From Anopheles merus (Eukaryota; Arthropoda; Insecta; Diptera; Culicidae): a DNA stretch of 64,000 bases. The notes under the pieces are model-generated. The model was not told the origin of the DNA. It ran no database searches and was given only the letters and a program-made list of their open reading frames with translations. Shown here one piece after another: positions 10,381-23,400 of this stretch (position 1 is its first letter; the number at the start of each line of letters is the position of its first letter). Made by a program: the position numbers and the translations under genes. The DNA lies in NCBI RefSeq assembly GCF_017562075.2, contig NC_054082.1, forward strand, positions 31,527,148-31,591,147, given 5' to 3'.

Positions 10381-13300
10381 CTATGGTGCACCGTCGTCAA
10401 TCCCGGTCGGTAGATCGATGCCGAGTGCAACGAAGCTGCTCAGCTCCTTCAGCGTCTGGAGATCGACGGACGTCATCAGCGATTGGTACTGTTCGGCACC
10501 GATTGTGGTTTTCAGTACTACGAGCTAGCAAAAATAAAGTAAAACATCGCAATGGTTAACAGAAAGCTGTAGAATCTACCGCCGTACCAGCACCTGCTTA
10601 CCTGATTCTGTAGATAGTCTTTCAGCACAATCACGTGCGTTGGATCGCGTAAGCAAAATGCTCGACAGCGGCTAAAGTGGGGCGTTTCCTCCTGCACCAT
10701 ATCGGAATCGATGAATCCGTACGAGAACAGCGTCACGCCGACATTGTCCACATTTTCATCGTCGATGACTAATGAACTGGAAAAATAAAATACAAAGAAT
10801 GGTCAAGTTAATAACAGACACACACGCACACATTAAAACCACACGGATTCTATCCTTGCAATACTTACTCCACCTTCGTATCCTGCGAGAACACATCCAT
10901 TATGTCGTTCAGCGCTTCGGTAACGTTCGATATAATGCCTGCAAAGTTCTTGTAAATGACATCGTTCGAAACGGTCAGCAAGCTGCTCAAGGCCAAAGCG
11001 AGCAGCTTCCTTTCCTCGATCGCCGTTACCCGGCGCATGTTCTCCAGCCAGGCGGTTAGTATTTTTTCCAGCGCGTCCTGTGCACCCGTCTCGGAGAGCA
11101 CCACGCTGAACGTTACCTGATCGTTGACCAGCACCCGGGAAATTATTTGCAGGTAAATCTGTAACACTTGCGGGAAGTTGGTCTGCTGGTAGTAGGATCT
11201 GTTTGGAGAGGGGGGGGGGGAGAGAAAGGGTGCAAAAAAACACATTAGCAATGGTCGACCCATGGGTGTGATGGGGGGGTGCGAATGCGTACCGAAACAC
11301 TTCCACCAGATACGGTCGCAACAGTTCGATGGCGAACTTTGGTACAGCTTGCAGCAGCGTGAGGAAGAATCGGTTTATCAGCACCACACCGTCCGCGCGT
11401 AAATCGGTCAGCAGATACTGGCACGTTTTCACAATCTCCTGCCCGTACCGTGGAAGAAACACTTCGGCGCCGAGAAACACGTACGCCTGCACTATTGCCA
11501 AACATATGTTCATATTGCTAGACGATTGCTCTGCAATGGAGTGGGAGAAAAAGGGGGTTAAAAAATCAGTTAAATTTCCAGAATGTGCCACATTAACTTA
11601 CGTATTAGAGGTACTAGATTTTCACACAGATTAAGCAACTCCTGATTCATGGTGCGGCTGTAGTGCACCACCACAACCCACAGCTCCAACCCTTCCTCCA
11701 GCAGATACACGTGCGAGGGATCGTTCACATTCGTGCTCATCTCTATTATCTGATAGATAAATGCCACGATCGGTTCCGACGAGGGTATTTCATACAAGGC
11801 TTTTATTATCTGCAACTGTGGGCGCGAAAGAAGCAAAGAAGTGATAAGAACTATTGCACAACAGCCTAACACACATTCCGAACACCCTTACCAATGTGGA
11901 AATAATTGCACAGCGAAGCATGTTGTGTTCCCGGCTCTCCTCCCACAGCAGCGGTAGATACTGGACTAGACTCTGCACATCGATCCGCATGGACATGGAC
12001 ATCTTTTCGATGATGAAAGACATCACGTACAGCACGGTCATCTTCGTTTCGCACTCAACCGCTTCCTTCAGCAGGCCGAACAGCAGCGCCACTGCCGGTT
12101 CGAGGTACTCCACAAACTGCTCGGCCACAAACTCAAAGTCATCCATGATGCTGCGTAAGCTTCTGCAAAGGGAAAACAAAACCACAAACGCAAGCAGGCA
12201 GTGGGTTTAGTACTATTACTGCCGAACGATCACACGCACTTACTTGGAAGCGGTCAACCGGACGGCCAAATCCTCAGATGGCTGCAGCAGCTCCAAACAC
12301 GCCTGATACACTTGAGGGCGTAACGCTTTCGAGAACCTAACGCCGGTCCATTGCCCGACAAGCCAGATGATGCGCTTGCGGATGATGCGGAAGTTGTGAG
12401 ATTTAAACTTTAGCTCCTCCAGCAGCTGCCGGGAGAACCATTCATCAAAGTTTATCTTGAAAAAAATAATGAAGAAAAAACGATTAATGTCATCCATCCA
12501 CTGCCGGTGCGTTCTTATTTGCTAGGTTAAGAAATTGCGCCCAATCATCAGCTTACCCTTAACCCTTGCCAATGTACGCCATCAACCAAACGCGCCGTTC
12601 AATTTTATACATAGTCACGTAAATGTTATCTTCACGATGGGATCGTCCACCGAAAAGGGATAAAATCACACGTCAAAAACAACCAAATGCACACCTCGCA
12701 ACACAGCCGGACGGGAACTACATGCTAGCTAATCTACAATCTACCGTCCGAACCAAGCCGGACAACAGCAGTACACTAAATGCGGGCACGCTACTGTCGA
12801 CCGAAAGGCGAACTGTGTGCCTCCGATTTTGGGGGTACAAACAAAAGATTCTAATCACATAGGGTAACCTTATTTCGGGTGAAATGGTTCCTAACAAGAT
12901 TGTGGTGAGTGTGAGTGTGTGTGGTTAAGCTACCAACACACTGGCAAGCTGTGCAAACGATCGATCTAACACACGACCAACAGGTACAAATGGTGGACCC
13001 TATTTATCAAAGGTAAATAAGTACGCACGCCTCTCACTAATGGTCAGTTTGTTTGTTTCTTCATCTGCCCTTTTAAAAGCATTCTATCCCGCTTTTCCCT
13101 GTGTGTGTGAGTGTGTGTGTGTTGAACGGGATGGTTCGTTTGATCAGTAGTGATCTATACTGTAAACGAAAATGTGGGCAACAACATGCACCATGTTTAC
13201 CCCAAAAGTGGTCGAGCATTCAATTGGATTGTTTTTATTCCCTTTCCATGCTTAAAATTGCTGATTATTTCGGCATGGTGAGCATTTTTAGCAATCTTTT

Positions 13301-15242
13301 TACGATAATCAACTACAGCCAGATTCAAAACCAATCCAATGGAACGGATCAACTCATAATCTGTACACACACATACACAAACATTGGTTGCAAGAAACGT
13401 TATCGCCGTTCACGTACCAAACAAATGACACGCGCCCGGTTTCCAACAACCCGGGCCGTCTTGAAAATCCGTCTTGGCTCCGACTAACAACAACAGGTGG
13501 GGCTTTTCGGCAGTATACATACCTCATCGAACAGTGTGAATGCGGCCAGGCCCGTCGCATTGTAGATGGAATCCTTTATAAGCAGATCGTTCATATCGGA
13601 GTTCTCGGTGAGCGTTATCGATTGCGACTTTGTGATGTACTTTCGCAGCTCCTCGATCATCGTGGGGCTGAACTTTTGGAAGAGGATCATGTAGAACGCT
13701 TCCGCAGACGACTGAAAAAAATATCGGTTCGATTTAGGTGATTTTCAGGATGGAGTTTTCAAACCTTCTCCCACCACGCACTTACCCGTAAGTTGTACTT
13801 CCACGAATCGCCACCCTCGTCCGAGGTGTAGCCTTCCGGGTCTGTGTCCCACTGTTCGAACTCGTCCGGCGTCAGTAGGAAGTAGTGCATGATGAGCTTC
13901 TCGAATATGTAGCTCAAACGTTCGGGCGTGAAAAAGTCCACCTTTGCGTTGTTTACGCGTTCTGAAAAGTAAACCAATACACACCGTTAGCCGTGTGATC
14001 ATGCAGCGAGCCGGCAGCGACCGTACCTTTTGCCTCTCCGGCGAGATAGTTCGAGACGCGCGGCAGCACATCCAGCTTCAACGTGTTTGGCGACAGAATT
14101 CCTTTCAGCAGGCAGAGGCACTGGATGGCAAAGTTGGGAAAGGTGATTACATTGTCCTCGAAGATCAGATTCGTGCCCTCGTGGAACACGTAGTTAAAGC
14201 AGAACTCGAACGAAACCGCCACGAACGAGGAAAACACGTCCGGGTGCGTCTCGTAGAACAGATTGAGGAACTTCATGTGCTTTACGATAAACTTTTCCAA
14301 GTTCACCGACAGCTTGCGCATGATCTCTATTGCTTCATTGTTCACCGTGCTGGACGGCGCCGCGTTGCTTTCCGCTTCACGCAGCATGCGCTTCACGCGC
14401 ATGCGACACTCCAGCAGATCCTTCAGCCGCTGAAACATTACCCGTATCAGCATCATGCAGCCCTCCGACTTGAGCGGATCGGTAATGCCGTAGATGGTCA
14501 GCTTCTTCAGTATGCGCAGCGAGAAGATGGCCTTTTCCAGGTTCGAGGCGCACACCTCGATCGCACAGTTCTGCTCGCAGATGTTCGTAAAGAACAGCTG
14601 TGTAAAGCCTTCCCACAGGTTCAGCACAAAGTCGTACCAGGTGAGGGCGAACGACTGGAACTGTTGCCGGTCGCGCGGGATGCGCTTCGAGCAGAGCACC
14701 TTGACGACGTGCAGCATCACCATCAGACCACGGTGCTGCACGAGCATATCGTCGCTCTGCACCGCCTTCACTATCGTCGGTATCAGCTCCTTCCAATCGT
14801 TCAGACATTCGTGGCGATTAATGTTGCCGATCAGGACCGCTATCTGTACGGCAATCTGTTGTACGGGTTCGTCGAATTTCATCAGCAGCAGTTTCTTGAT
14901 TTCCAGCTTCTCTTCGCGCAGTATTGCACTGAAAATGAATGAACAGGGAGCCGTGAGCCGAGATGATGTACAGCGAAGGTTGAAAGAACTGGTTTGCGAA
15001 TCGCTTCCTTACTTCTGGGCCGACGCACGCCAGTACTTTAGCACGCCGTTTTTAAAGTACAGCGAAGCCATCCACCGCACACCGGCATCAAGCGACTGGT
15101 TGGAGAAAATCTTCACCAGAGTAAGGTGAAAGCCGGGCTGTACCTCCCACTCGGCCAGCTTTTGCTCGGCCGGTTTCAGCATCTGCGTGTCCTGGCTGCA
15201 GGCATACTGGAGCGCCTCGTAAACGGCCGATTCTGCAGACAT
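10381..15242 (-). CDS. Ipo11: Importin-11 (Ran-binding importin-beta family nuclear import receptor)
   Basis: Karyopherin that carries cargo into the nucleus and is released by RanGTP. Eleven exons: 15013-15242, 14027-14928, 13786-13961, 13523-13711, 12244-12455, 11892-12162, 11602-11815, 11293-11530, 10869-11198, 10602-10776, 10381-10524. All phases agree, giving 1026 residues (human protein about 975). The N terminus begins MSAESAVYEALQYACSQDTQ and continues into the importin N-terminal domain (LKPAEQKLAEWEVQPGF, VRWMASLYFKNGVLKYWRAS). Later exons match the human HEAT-repeat region closely, for example QYLPLLWEESREHNMLRCAI and PSHVYLLEEGLELW. The C-terminal exon ends LPTGIDDGAP. An in-frame ATG lies 18 codons upstream at 15296, but the start at 15242 fits the family and has A at -3. 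It is transcribed away from asparaginyl-tRNA synthetase. Confidence 0.95.
12456..13522 (-). other. Largest intron of importin-11
   Basis: A 1067-base intron between exons 4 and 5. It contains a GT-rich stretch near 13100-13120 and otherwise no recognisable coding sequence, repeat or RNA gene. Confidence 0.7.
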
Positions 15243-16138
15243 ATTGCTTCTGTTTTGATCAGGTCGAGGGCTGATGTTGGGCGTGTGGCAGCTCACACAC
15301 TGTGTTGCAATCCGGTGCTACCTCACCCTGCGGAAAATGATTTGCATATCATTAGCCACGGAATCCACATAGTACAAACTCGTCACTGCGTTGATTAGCG
15401 TGCATTAACCGAGCTACGGTCGCAGCCAATTCACACAGCTGAGTTGCATTCCTATCCTTACCTAGGTGATGATACCCGATTGCCAAACTTGCTCCGTGCT
15501 CCGGCACCACGGACACACACACACCAATGCTGTCGCCCTATTGCACAACGCGTCGTATTCCACCCACTGATGCGGTTACCACTTCTCCACACCGGACAAT
15601 CTAATTACCGGGGCACCCTTGCACGCACGGTAATCGGTCTGCTCTCGCTTTTTCCGATAGATTTTGCAGCTCGCGCAAATAAAACGACGACTACGATAAG
15701 GCATGAGTAATAATAATAATAACATTAATGAGTTGTCTGGCGGAGCAAACTGTCAAACGCGTGTATGCCGTCATTTAGGCGATGGAGCAGCGTTTACACG
15801 GTGCAAAACATTTTCCAGAATGGACTTGATTTTCGGATAATTTTCCTATAACCTGGAAAGACATTGGAAAGCCATTTAAAAATCTATTTAATACATTATC
15901 ACACGTTTTTGCGTCGTGCGATACACGCGAAGACTCAAGAACAAATAAACCCACATTGCTTCGACAGTGAATTTTCCCACCAGCTTTTCAATTAGTGATT
16001 TTAAACCAACAGTTTCGTTTTGACAGTCGTCGCTACCACAACACGACGGCATTTTCACGCAGTCAATTTTTGGAATACGGTGCACGACTTGTGAAACGAA
16101 AGGCCAATCGTTCTTCGTATCATTAATAAGGCCCAGCA
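15243..16138. promoter_or_regulatory. Divergent promoter region of importin-11 and AsnRS
   Basis: The two start codons lie 896 bases apart on opposite strands, so both promoters and 5' UTRs must be here. I see no clear TATA box and place no transcription start. The inference rests on gene order alone. Confidence 0.5.
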
Positions 16139-18099
16139 ATGGAAAACTTAACTCTAAGTAAGTAAATACCAAACACTGTGCTTTGCATCATTGCAAACGA
16201 ATGCAATCGAAAATGGCGAGCGAGCGAATAGAAAACGATGCACCTCTCGTGCCTCTGTGTATGTACCAGCCAGGCAATGCAGTACTCCATCAAATGCGTT
16301 TCTGATGCAATGCAGTGTGTCTATTGATCAGCTCGTGCAACGTAAGATATTAATCCCGCCTTCCAATATTGCAGACGAGTTGTACACATCGGAAAAACGT
16401 GGCAACGATGAAACGGGCAAAGGCACGGCGGAGGAACCCTTCAAAACCATTCTCCGGGCGATGAAGCATGCCGGCAAGGAACCGTTCCCCACGATCTACG
16501 CCGACAGCAAGGACGAGAAAGCGGAATCCCCGTACGAGGTGGCCGCCAAGTCGCAGCTGAAGAAGATCCAAAAGATCTGGGCCCGCGACAACATGAAGGG
16601 CGACAAGCAGAAGCGCGAGGAGGAAGAGAAGGCCAAAAATCGGGAACAGAACCTGGAGGAGGCGAAGAAGATCACCATCCAGGAGGATCCGTCCTGGCCG
16701 GCAGCCAAATCGATCAAGATTACGCACGGTGCCGACAATCGGGGCGTTCGCGTGCGCATCTACGGATGGGTGCATCGGCTGCGCCGACAGGGCAAGGGCT
16801 TGATGTTTATCACACTGCGCGACGGTACCGGGTTTCTGCAGTGCGTGCTGACCGACACCCTGTGTCAAACGTACAATGCACTCGTGCTGTCGACGGAATC
16901 GTCGGTGCAGCTGTTCGGTACGCTGAAGGAGGTACCCGCCGGCAAAACGGCACCCGGTGGGCACGAGCTGCACGCGGACTACTGGGAGCTGATCGGACTG
17001 GCGCCGGCTGGTGGTGCTGACGCAATCCTGAACGAGGAGGCACACCCGGACGTTCAGCTGGACAACCGGCACATTATGATCCGTGGGGAGAACACGTCCA
17101 AGATTTTGAAAATGCGCGACGTAGTGATGCAAGCGTTCCGCTCGCATTACTTCGACCGTGGCTACACGGAAGTGACACCGCCGACACTCGTGCAAACGCA
17201 GGTAGAGGGTGGTGCCACCCTGTTCAAGCTGGACTACTTCGGGTAAGTACAGACGCTGAGGGGAAGCTTCGATGTTTACGTTTGCTTATCATTGTCTGCT
17301 TTTTGTTGTGTACCCTTTTGCCAGCGAGGAAGCTTTCCTTACGCAGAGCTCCCAGCTGTATCTGGAAACGTGCATACCGGCGTTGGGTGACGTGTTTTGC
17401 GTGGCGCAAAGCTACCGCGCAGAGCAGAGCCGCACCCGGCGCCATCTGGCCGAGTATAGCCACATCGAGGGCGAGTGTCCGTTCATTACCTTCGACGATC
17501 TGCTCGACCGGCTCGAGGATCTGATCTGCGACGTTGTCGACCGGGTGCTGAAGTCCCCGTGGGGCTACATGGTGCAGGAGCTGAACCCGGGCTTTGTGGC
17601 ACCGAAGCGGCCCTTCCGGCGCATGAACTACGCGGATGCGATCGTCTGGCTGAAGGAAAACAACGTGACAAAGGAGGACGGCAGTTTCTACGAGTTCGGG
17701 GAGGATATTCCGGAGGCGCCCGAGCGCAAGATGACGGACACGATCAACGAACCGATCATGCTGTGCCGCTTCCCGGCAGAGATTAAATCGTTCTACATGG
17801 CCAAGTGCGAGGACGATCCGCGCCTTACGGAGAGCGTTGATGTGCTGTTGCCGAACGTGGGCGAAATTGTTGGCGGATCGATGAGGTCGTGGAAGTACGA
17901 CGAGCTGCTGGACGGATACAAGCGCGAAGGCATCGACCCGAAACCGTACTACTGGTACGTGGACCAGCGCGTGTACGGTACGGAACCGCACGGTGGCTAT
18001 GGGTTGGGATTGGAACGGTTCCTGTGCTGGCTGCTGAACCGCTACCACATCCGTGAGGTGTGCCTGTATCCTCGGTTCCTCGAACGATGCCGGCCTTAA
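16139..18099 (+). CDS. AsnRS: Asparagine--tRNA ligase, cytoplasmic
   Basis: Charges tRNA-Asn with asparagine in the cytosol. Exons: 16139-16157, 16375-17242, 17325-18099, giving 553 residues (human 548). The first exon is only 19 nt and encodes MENLTL plus one base. The eukaryote-specific N-terminal domain follows (NELYTSEKRGNDETGKGTAE) and a basic, charged linker. The OB-fold anticodon-binding region starts near residue 130 (VRIYGWVHRLRRQGKG). Class II motifs are visible: motif 1 around GYTEVTPPTLVQTQVEGG, motif 2 in CVAQSYRAEQSRTRRHLAEY, motif 3 in HGGYGLGLERFLCW near residue 520. The C terminus CLYPRFLERCRP matches the family end. A poly(A) signal AATAAA lies at 18239-18244, 140 bases after the stop. 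Confidence 0.97.
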
Positions 18100-18699
18100 A
18101 ATGCGGGGTTGGTTCCATTCATCCCGTACAAAAGACAACCCACTTTGCGCATTATGGCCGGTGTGCTTTTATCACCTGCCCAATTTCTGCATTTTTGCCT
18201 GTGCATTGATTGCTTACCAAGTTCTCAAACATAAAGATAATAAATATTCATACCCTCAATAGCAGCCCAAAAGCAGAGTGCGCCTTATGGTTCAGCGTTT
18301 AACACATTCGAAAAAGAAAAAAAGTCCAATATTCAAAACAGATGTGCGCAGTTTATGAACTGTTCTGCGAAAAGTAAAAAGACTAATAAAACGCAACACA
18401 TTGCATCCGTTGCCGGTTTGGCATTTTTGACAGTTCCGGTTTCATTTCGAAACGGGCAGGCAGGTGGGCAGCACGAGACGTTTGAACTTGGTGGTGTGTA
18501 AATATAAACACAAGCCCGTTCACTCGGTACCGCGCATTACACGATACGCGGTGCAGCTTGCAACTGCACGCAAACCTGCTTGCGCTAAGTTGTCCGCAAC
18601 TGCTCCGCACGCAGAGGTCAAAAGAACGCGAGCCTCGGTTTATCTCCATCACCACGTGAAGTGATTCAACACGCTTTCACATAGGCTCGCCCGCAAGCA
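18100..18699. other. Intergenic: AsnRS 3' UTR and TPK1 5' flank
   Basis: Contains the AsnRS poly(A) signal at 18239-18244 and, further on, the upstream region of thiamine pyrophosphokinase. Nothing else was recognised. Confidence 0.6.
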
Positions 18700-19962
18700 A
18701 TGCCCAACGACGATACAACACCTGATGACGTAAGTAGGCGGTGCGGTGTTGGTGTTTTTTTTTTCATTCGGTCGGATATGGTAGTAGCAGCTGGAAAACA
18801 AAACGGTTGCCCAGAGAACGGGTGAAAATTTCGAAACATCCAACGACGGGATCGCCCGGCTGCTGTTCCCGGTCCTGGTGACAATGGCGCGGAAGTGGTT
18901 TAAAACCTTGTTCTTGCAGATGCCAAACGGCGCTGGTGCAGCAGCGAAACAGTGGCTGCCAGCGAGCCTGATCGATGGCCACGGGCTGGACGATGGGCTC
19001 GGGATTGTGCTGCTGAATCGACCGATCCTGCTGGAGAAACACTACTTCACAACGCTATGGAATGGTGGTAAGTGGTTGCTGTAGTGGAGACTTCTTGTCT
19101 CTGGAACTTGTAGTAATTTCTTCCATGCTCTACTTACGATTTAATTGCAGCAAAGGTGCGCGTAGCCGTCGACGGTGGAACGAACCGCTGGGTCGACTGG
19201 GTGAAGGGCAACATCAACAGCGAACACCTGCTCAAACCGCCCGATCTCGTGACCGGTGATTTCGACTCGTGCAACCAGGAGGCCATGGAGTACGTCGAGC
19301 AGCTGAAATGCACGGTACGCTAGCGTGCACGCAGCGCGCAGAAAAGAAAAGTATACGCCGCAGAATTGCTAACAGCCCATTTGCCCTTCCCCTTTCCTGG
19401 TGCCTTTTCTCCCCCCCCCCCCCCCACTCCCCAAACACCTGGTGGTTGTCCTCTCTAGAAGGGTTTGTTGTATCTCCCGACCCGACAGATCGTTCACACG
19501 CCCGATCAAAATGCGACCGACTTCACCAAATCGCTGAAGGTGCTGAAATCACACGGCCACGACAAGCAGCTGTCGCGCGTGCTGGCCCTCTGCGAATCGT
19601 CCGGCCGGCTCGACCAGATAATGGCCAACATCAACACGCTCTACCTGGCGGACGGCATTCTGCCCGGCGTGGACGTGTTTCTGCGATCGAGCAATTCACT
19701 GTCCTGGTTGGTGCGGCCGGGCGAGCACACCATCGACATTCCGCAGCGACTCGTGAGCGAGCGGATCTGGTGTTCGCTCGTCCCGATCGGCCAGGGCTGC
19801 CAGTGTACGACAGACGGGCTGCGGTGGAATCTGGACGGCAGCAGACCGCTTCAGTTCGGCAGTATTGTAAGTACCTCCAACACGTACGCGACCAACCGGG
19901 TACGCATCACGACCGACGGGCCGCTGCTGTGGTCCATGGGAACAACGCCGAAAGATATGTGA
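18700..19962 (+). CDS. TPK1: Thiamine pyrophosphokinase
   Basis: Transfers pyrophosphate from ATP to thiamine to make thiamine diphosphate, the cofactor of pyruvate dehydrogenase, transketolase and related enzymes. Exons: 18700-18729, 18791-19067, 19151-19314, 19489-19962, giving 314 residues. Family motifs: VAVDGGTNRW near 107-116, TGDFDS at 137-142, HTPDQNATDFTK at 160-171, a GRLDQIMANINTLY segment, and STSNTY near the C terminus. The start is the least certain part. The 10-codon first exon (MPNDDTTPDD) joins through a 61-nt intron with a good pyrimidine tract, in frame, to a segment containing MARKWFKTLF. An internal ATG at 18884 would give a shorter protein nearer the human 243 residues. 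The gene converges on the RecQ helicase. Confidence 0.93.
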
Positions 19963-20444
19963 TAGTAGGGGGAAAAAGGGGGAGAGGAGGATGATTTTAC
20001 CGTGTGACCTGCTGTGGAAAGCTTCAGAGTAATTGTGGCAAAGCCAGAACTATGTTGCATCGCTTCCTTGGATTTGAATCTAAACGTCTGCCCGGCACGT
20101 GCACGGGAGTAAATGATTGCAGTTGCGTCCTGTTGGTATCGTTAAACGTTCCCTGTTAAACTGAAAGGATGGTTTTAAAAGCTTGCATTTTAGTGACCCT
20201 TTGTTTGTGTCCCAAAACAACAACAACAAAAAAAAGCTGATTTTATCCGCGGAACATGTATTAAAGCCCTGTACAATGTTGTAAATTTGATAAAAAGCGT
20301 GACAAAACTGCCACATGTTGCAAATGTTTTCCAAATTTACTTCCGCGAACTGTGCCCTCGACCTCAACCTACATGTATCACAGACCGTTTCGTTGATTGG
20401 ATTTTTTTTTATTAAACAAAAATCTCATTGTGTAACCCAAACGC
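19963..20444. other. Convergent 3' ends of TPK1 and Blm
   Basis: A plus-strand ATTAAA at 20260-20265 is the only weak poly(A) signal I see for TPK1. The minus-strand AATAAA for Blm (complement of 20408-20413) lies about 30 bases after its stop, so the helicase 3' UTR is very short. Confidence 0.55.
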
Positions 20445-23400
20445 TTAATATCCACCGGGCATCGGAAGCAGCCCGAAACTACCACCTGATCCGCCCGTTC
20501 CGCCGCCACCCCGAGGGGCCCGGGACGATCCACCGCGCCGACTCGCCGCCCCACCCCGCTTGGCACCCGTGCCGGCCGCTCCCGCCCGACCTTTGCTGGT
20601 GCCGGCGGTAGCCGCCTTCCTTCGTGTCGTCGTTTTGCGGAACTTTTTCGCCCTCGTTCCCCCACCCGCGCCCCAGCTGCCGCGCCGTTTGTAGCCACCC
20701 CGGCCGGAACCACCGCCACCACCCTGCGAGGCCGCCCTTGCCAGCGAACCCCAATCGGTTCCATCCATGTCGCCCGCCACACTGCTACCGCCATCGCTGT
20801 CGTCCGACTCACCGTCCACCAGCGTGCCGCCCGCCGCCTCCACCTCCTCCTGGTCCTGGGTGTCCATCATAAGCATCAGCTTTTCGGCGGCATAGTTTTG
20901 CGTAATTTCTAGCAGCTGCTTGCCGTACTTCTCAAAGTTGGCCTTGGTCACGTGCGGCAGCGTCAGCATTTCGGCCGGCGATTCCGGCAGCTTCTCCGAC
21001 ATGGCCTTCAGCGCCTGTATGTTCATGATCGAGGCGAGCGTCGCGTTCTTCTGCATCGCAATAGCGCGGCAAATTTCGAGCAGATCGTTGTAGCACCGCG
21101 TCTGCAGATCCTTCAGCTGGGCGCCGATCTGGGTCGATTCCTGCTGTGCTGCCGCCGCCGCCGCCACGTCACCGGCCGCCCTGCCCGTCAGCTTGCCCCG
21201 GCCGGCGTGCTTCTCCTTGATCGAGAACTCGACCCGCACGCGCCGGCTGACGAGCGATTCGATTTTGGTGCCGATGCGCAGGTACGCCTGCGGGATGTCG
21301 TTGCTGAAGATCAGGTCCTCCTTCAGGTACTCGTCGATGACGAGCTTGCGCAGCAATCGCTGGATATCGCAGCGCTCCCACGCCTTCAGCTTGCCGTGGT
21401 ACGCCGTGCGGTTGTGGCCGTTCTCGAGCACCTTCTTGTTTTCGCTCCCCTTCAGCACCTCCACCATGTGGAGCAGGGTGAAGCGGTTCCGGCCACCGCA
21501 CAGATCGCGCACCGCCTTCGCTATCATGATGCAGTCGTCGGTCACGTTCAGCGTCTTGTAGTTGCCCTGCTGCAGGCAGTTGTCGCACGCGGTTTCGCGG
21601 TTCGCGAGGCACTGCTCGCTGGTAAAGTATTCCGCAAAGTACTCCAGCTGCTGCGTCCGCCGGCAGTCGGTCACGTTCTCGCAGTAGTTCACCATCCGGA
21701 AGAGATTGTTCATGTGAATCTGTTTCGCTTCCAGCGAAATGGACGTATCGTCTGTGGAAGAGCGTCGGTTAAAGAATGGTCGTTAGGCTAGTGAGCAAAA
21801 AAGGCACACGAACAACACACCACTTACTGTCCATCATTTTCCGGTACCGCAGCATGTCCGAGTAGTTGTAGTACAGCACGCACGTGGCGATCTCCCCATC
21901 GCGGCCCGCCCGGCCCGACTCCTGGTAGTAGCCTTCGATCGACTTCGGCATACAGTAGTGCAGCACGTACCGCACGTCCGGCTTGTCGATGCCCATGCCG
22001 AACGCGATCGTCGCGCACACCACCTTGATCCGGTCGCCGATCCACTCCTTCTGCGTCGCCTCCCGGACACTGTCGCTCAGCCCGGCGTGGTAGCTTTTCG
22101 CCTTGATGCCCGCCCGCCGGAACTCGTCCGCCAGCTGGTCACACTCCTTCTTCGACAGACAGTACACGATGCCGGTGTCGCGCGGGAACCGCTTCCGTAT
22201 TAGCTCAATCATTTCCGCCTTGGTCGAGACGCCCTTCTTCGGCAGCACCAGGTACTTCAGGTTGGGTCGATTGAAACTGCACAAAAACCAGCGCGTATCG
22301 CGGGCCAGCTTCAGCTGCGCCAGTATGTCCATCCGTACGCGCGGGTTTGCCGTGGCAGTGAGCGCAATGATCGGCACGGTGGGGAACTGTTCCCGCAGCA
22401 CGGAAAGCTTCTTGTAGTCGGGGCGGAAGTCGTGGCCCCAGGCAGACACACAGTGCGCCTCGTCGATCACGATGCGCCCAAGCAGCGAGCGGCGGTAGAG
22501 CGCGCTGAGCAGGTTCTGAAACTTTGCCGACGAGCTTATCTTCTCCGGCGTCACGTACAGCAGCTTCAGCTCGGGGCAGCTGCTGTACAAATCGTCGTAG
22601 ATGCGCTGCACGTCGGCCATGTTCGCTTCGCCGGACAGGTGGCCGGCCGGGATGTCGAGCGAGTTCAGTTTCTGCACCTGGTCGAGAATGAGCGACTTCA
22701 GCGGGCTGACCACGATCGTCAGCCCGACGGTAAGAACGGCTGGCAGCTGGTAGCAGAGCGATTTGCCACCACCGGTCGGCATTAGCACGAAACAGTCATT
22801 GCCCAGCAGTGTGGCATTGATCACCTGCAGCTGGATCGGTCGGAACGTGCGCAAGCCAAACGTTTCCTTAAATGCGACCTGCAGCCGGGCCGAATGCGCA
22901 TACGACATGCCGTCAAACTCGCCCGTAATGCCGTCGTTGCGGATGCCTTCGTGAAACCGGCCAACGTGCGTCCCGGACGGTTCCATTGCCGCCGAGGAGG
23001 ATGGTGCGTTGCGGCTGCTAGGCTGTGGCTGGTTCGTGGCCGGCACGGTCAGCTCACCGAACGAATCGTCGTACATGGACGGATCGTACACCTGCCATCC
23101 TTCATCGTCCAGCTGGGTGTTGATGTTCTCGATGAACTGTGTATTGCGTGCGGTGGCCGTCACCGGAGGGTCCGGCTCCACCGGGAACGTTATGCGCGGC
23201 GGGTCGGGCCGCCGGTACGATGTGTCGGGCGTGACCAGATCGACGGTGCTAAGATTCTTCTGGAACGATCGGCCCTGGTTGATCAATTCCTCCTCCCGGA
23301 TGCTCTGCAGTATGTCCTCATCATCGAGCAGGTCGTCCTCCTCCGGGGTTCCGTTTGCTGCGAACGGTGACGAGACCGATTTCCGGTCCCGATCACCACT

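Noticed and set aside
13944..14942. 332-codon plus-strand open frame
   Set aside because: It is antisense to the largest importin-11 exon, whose coding sense is certain from family similarity.
17224..18138. 304-codon minus-strand open frame
   Set aside because: It is antisense to the catalytic exon of asparaginyl-tRNA synthetase.
20952..21791. 279-codon plus-strand open frame
   Set aside because: It is antisense to the RQC/HRDC exon of the RecQ helicase.
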